From Tannerella sp. (GTDB taxonomy: Bacteria > Bacteroidota > Bacteroidia > Bacteroidales > Tannerellaceae): a DNA stretch of 5,744 nucleotides. The notes below the pieces were generated by a model. That model was given only the letters and a program-made list of their open reading frames with translations, was not told the DNA's origin and ran no database searches. A program made the translations under genes and the position numbers. The stretch covers positions 1-5,744 of the forward strand of contig JAITHS010000037.1 of assembly GCA_031279875.1 (NCBI GenBank). Direction: 5' to 3'. This document shows positions 5,718-5,744 of the stretch, one piece after another; position 1 is the first letter of the stretch; every line of letters starts with the position of its first letter.

Positions 5718-5744
5718 CCCTATTTAATGGTTGTATGGAAAATC

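Noticed and set aside
5725..5744. Start of a new plus-strand gene (ATG 5727 or 5735) or end of a minus-strand gene (stops at 5720-5722 or 5725-5727)
   Set aside because: Fewer than seven codons are visible in either reading, so neither can be supported; the point is kept only as context for the terminator.

Overview
The window looks like a chromosomal segment of a member of the Bacteroidota, most likely Bacteroidales. Four signs point there. The promoters match the phylum-specific pattern (TTTG, about 19 bases, TAnnTTTG), for example at 336-366 and 5642-5672. Starts are preceded by A/T-rich leaders rather than Shine-Dalgarno sequences. The gene order hpt-adk-obgE and coiled-coil-zapA-rny is typical of the group. 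The left edge carries an AAA-ATPase-like/PD-(D/E)XK family gene of a type often present in many copies in these genomes. No species can be named from the sequence alone.

Layout from left to right. Positions 1-220 (minus strand) hold the N-terminus of the AAA-ATPase-like protein, cut by the window edge. The divergent intergenic region 221-393 contains a minus-strand promoter, three exact-period 14-bp repeats that each contain a DnaA-box-like 9-mer, and the hpt promoter. Positions 394-2574 are a tight plus-strand operon for purine salvage (hpt), adenylate kinase (adk) and the ribosome-associated GTPase Obg (obgE); adk and obgE overlap by 19 nt. A promoter box embedded in the last codons of obgE precedes a 67-aa winged-helix protein (2586-2789).

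After a 113-bp A/T-rich gap with its own promoter comes a second operon (2903-5049): a 97-aa coiled-coil protein, the FtsZ-ring protein ZapA, and the membrane-anchored endoribonuclease RNase Y. Overlapping the rny stop by 11 nt is a 205-aa frame that encodes only the C-terminal half of a calcineurin-like phosphoesterase. It is probably a truncated remnant. The window ends with a full-consensus promoter (5642-5672) placed just before a strong hairpin terminator (5685-5717).

Taken together the plus-strand genes serve nucleotide supply (Hpt, Adk), ribosome maturation (Obg), division-ring assembly (ZapA and perhaps the coiled-coil partner) and mRNA decay (RNase Y). These are mostly ordinary housekeeping functions. 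The parts that deserve a second look are the DnaA-box-like tandem array, the ZapB-like coiled-coil gene beside zapA, the headless phosphoesterase and the promoter that fires straight into a terminator. I saw no tRNA, rRNA, CRISPR array or insertion sequence.
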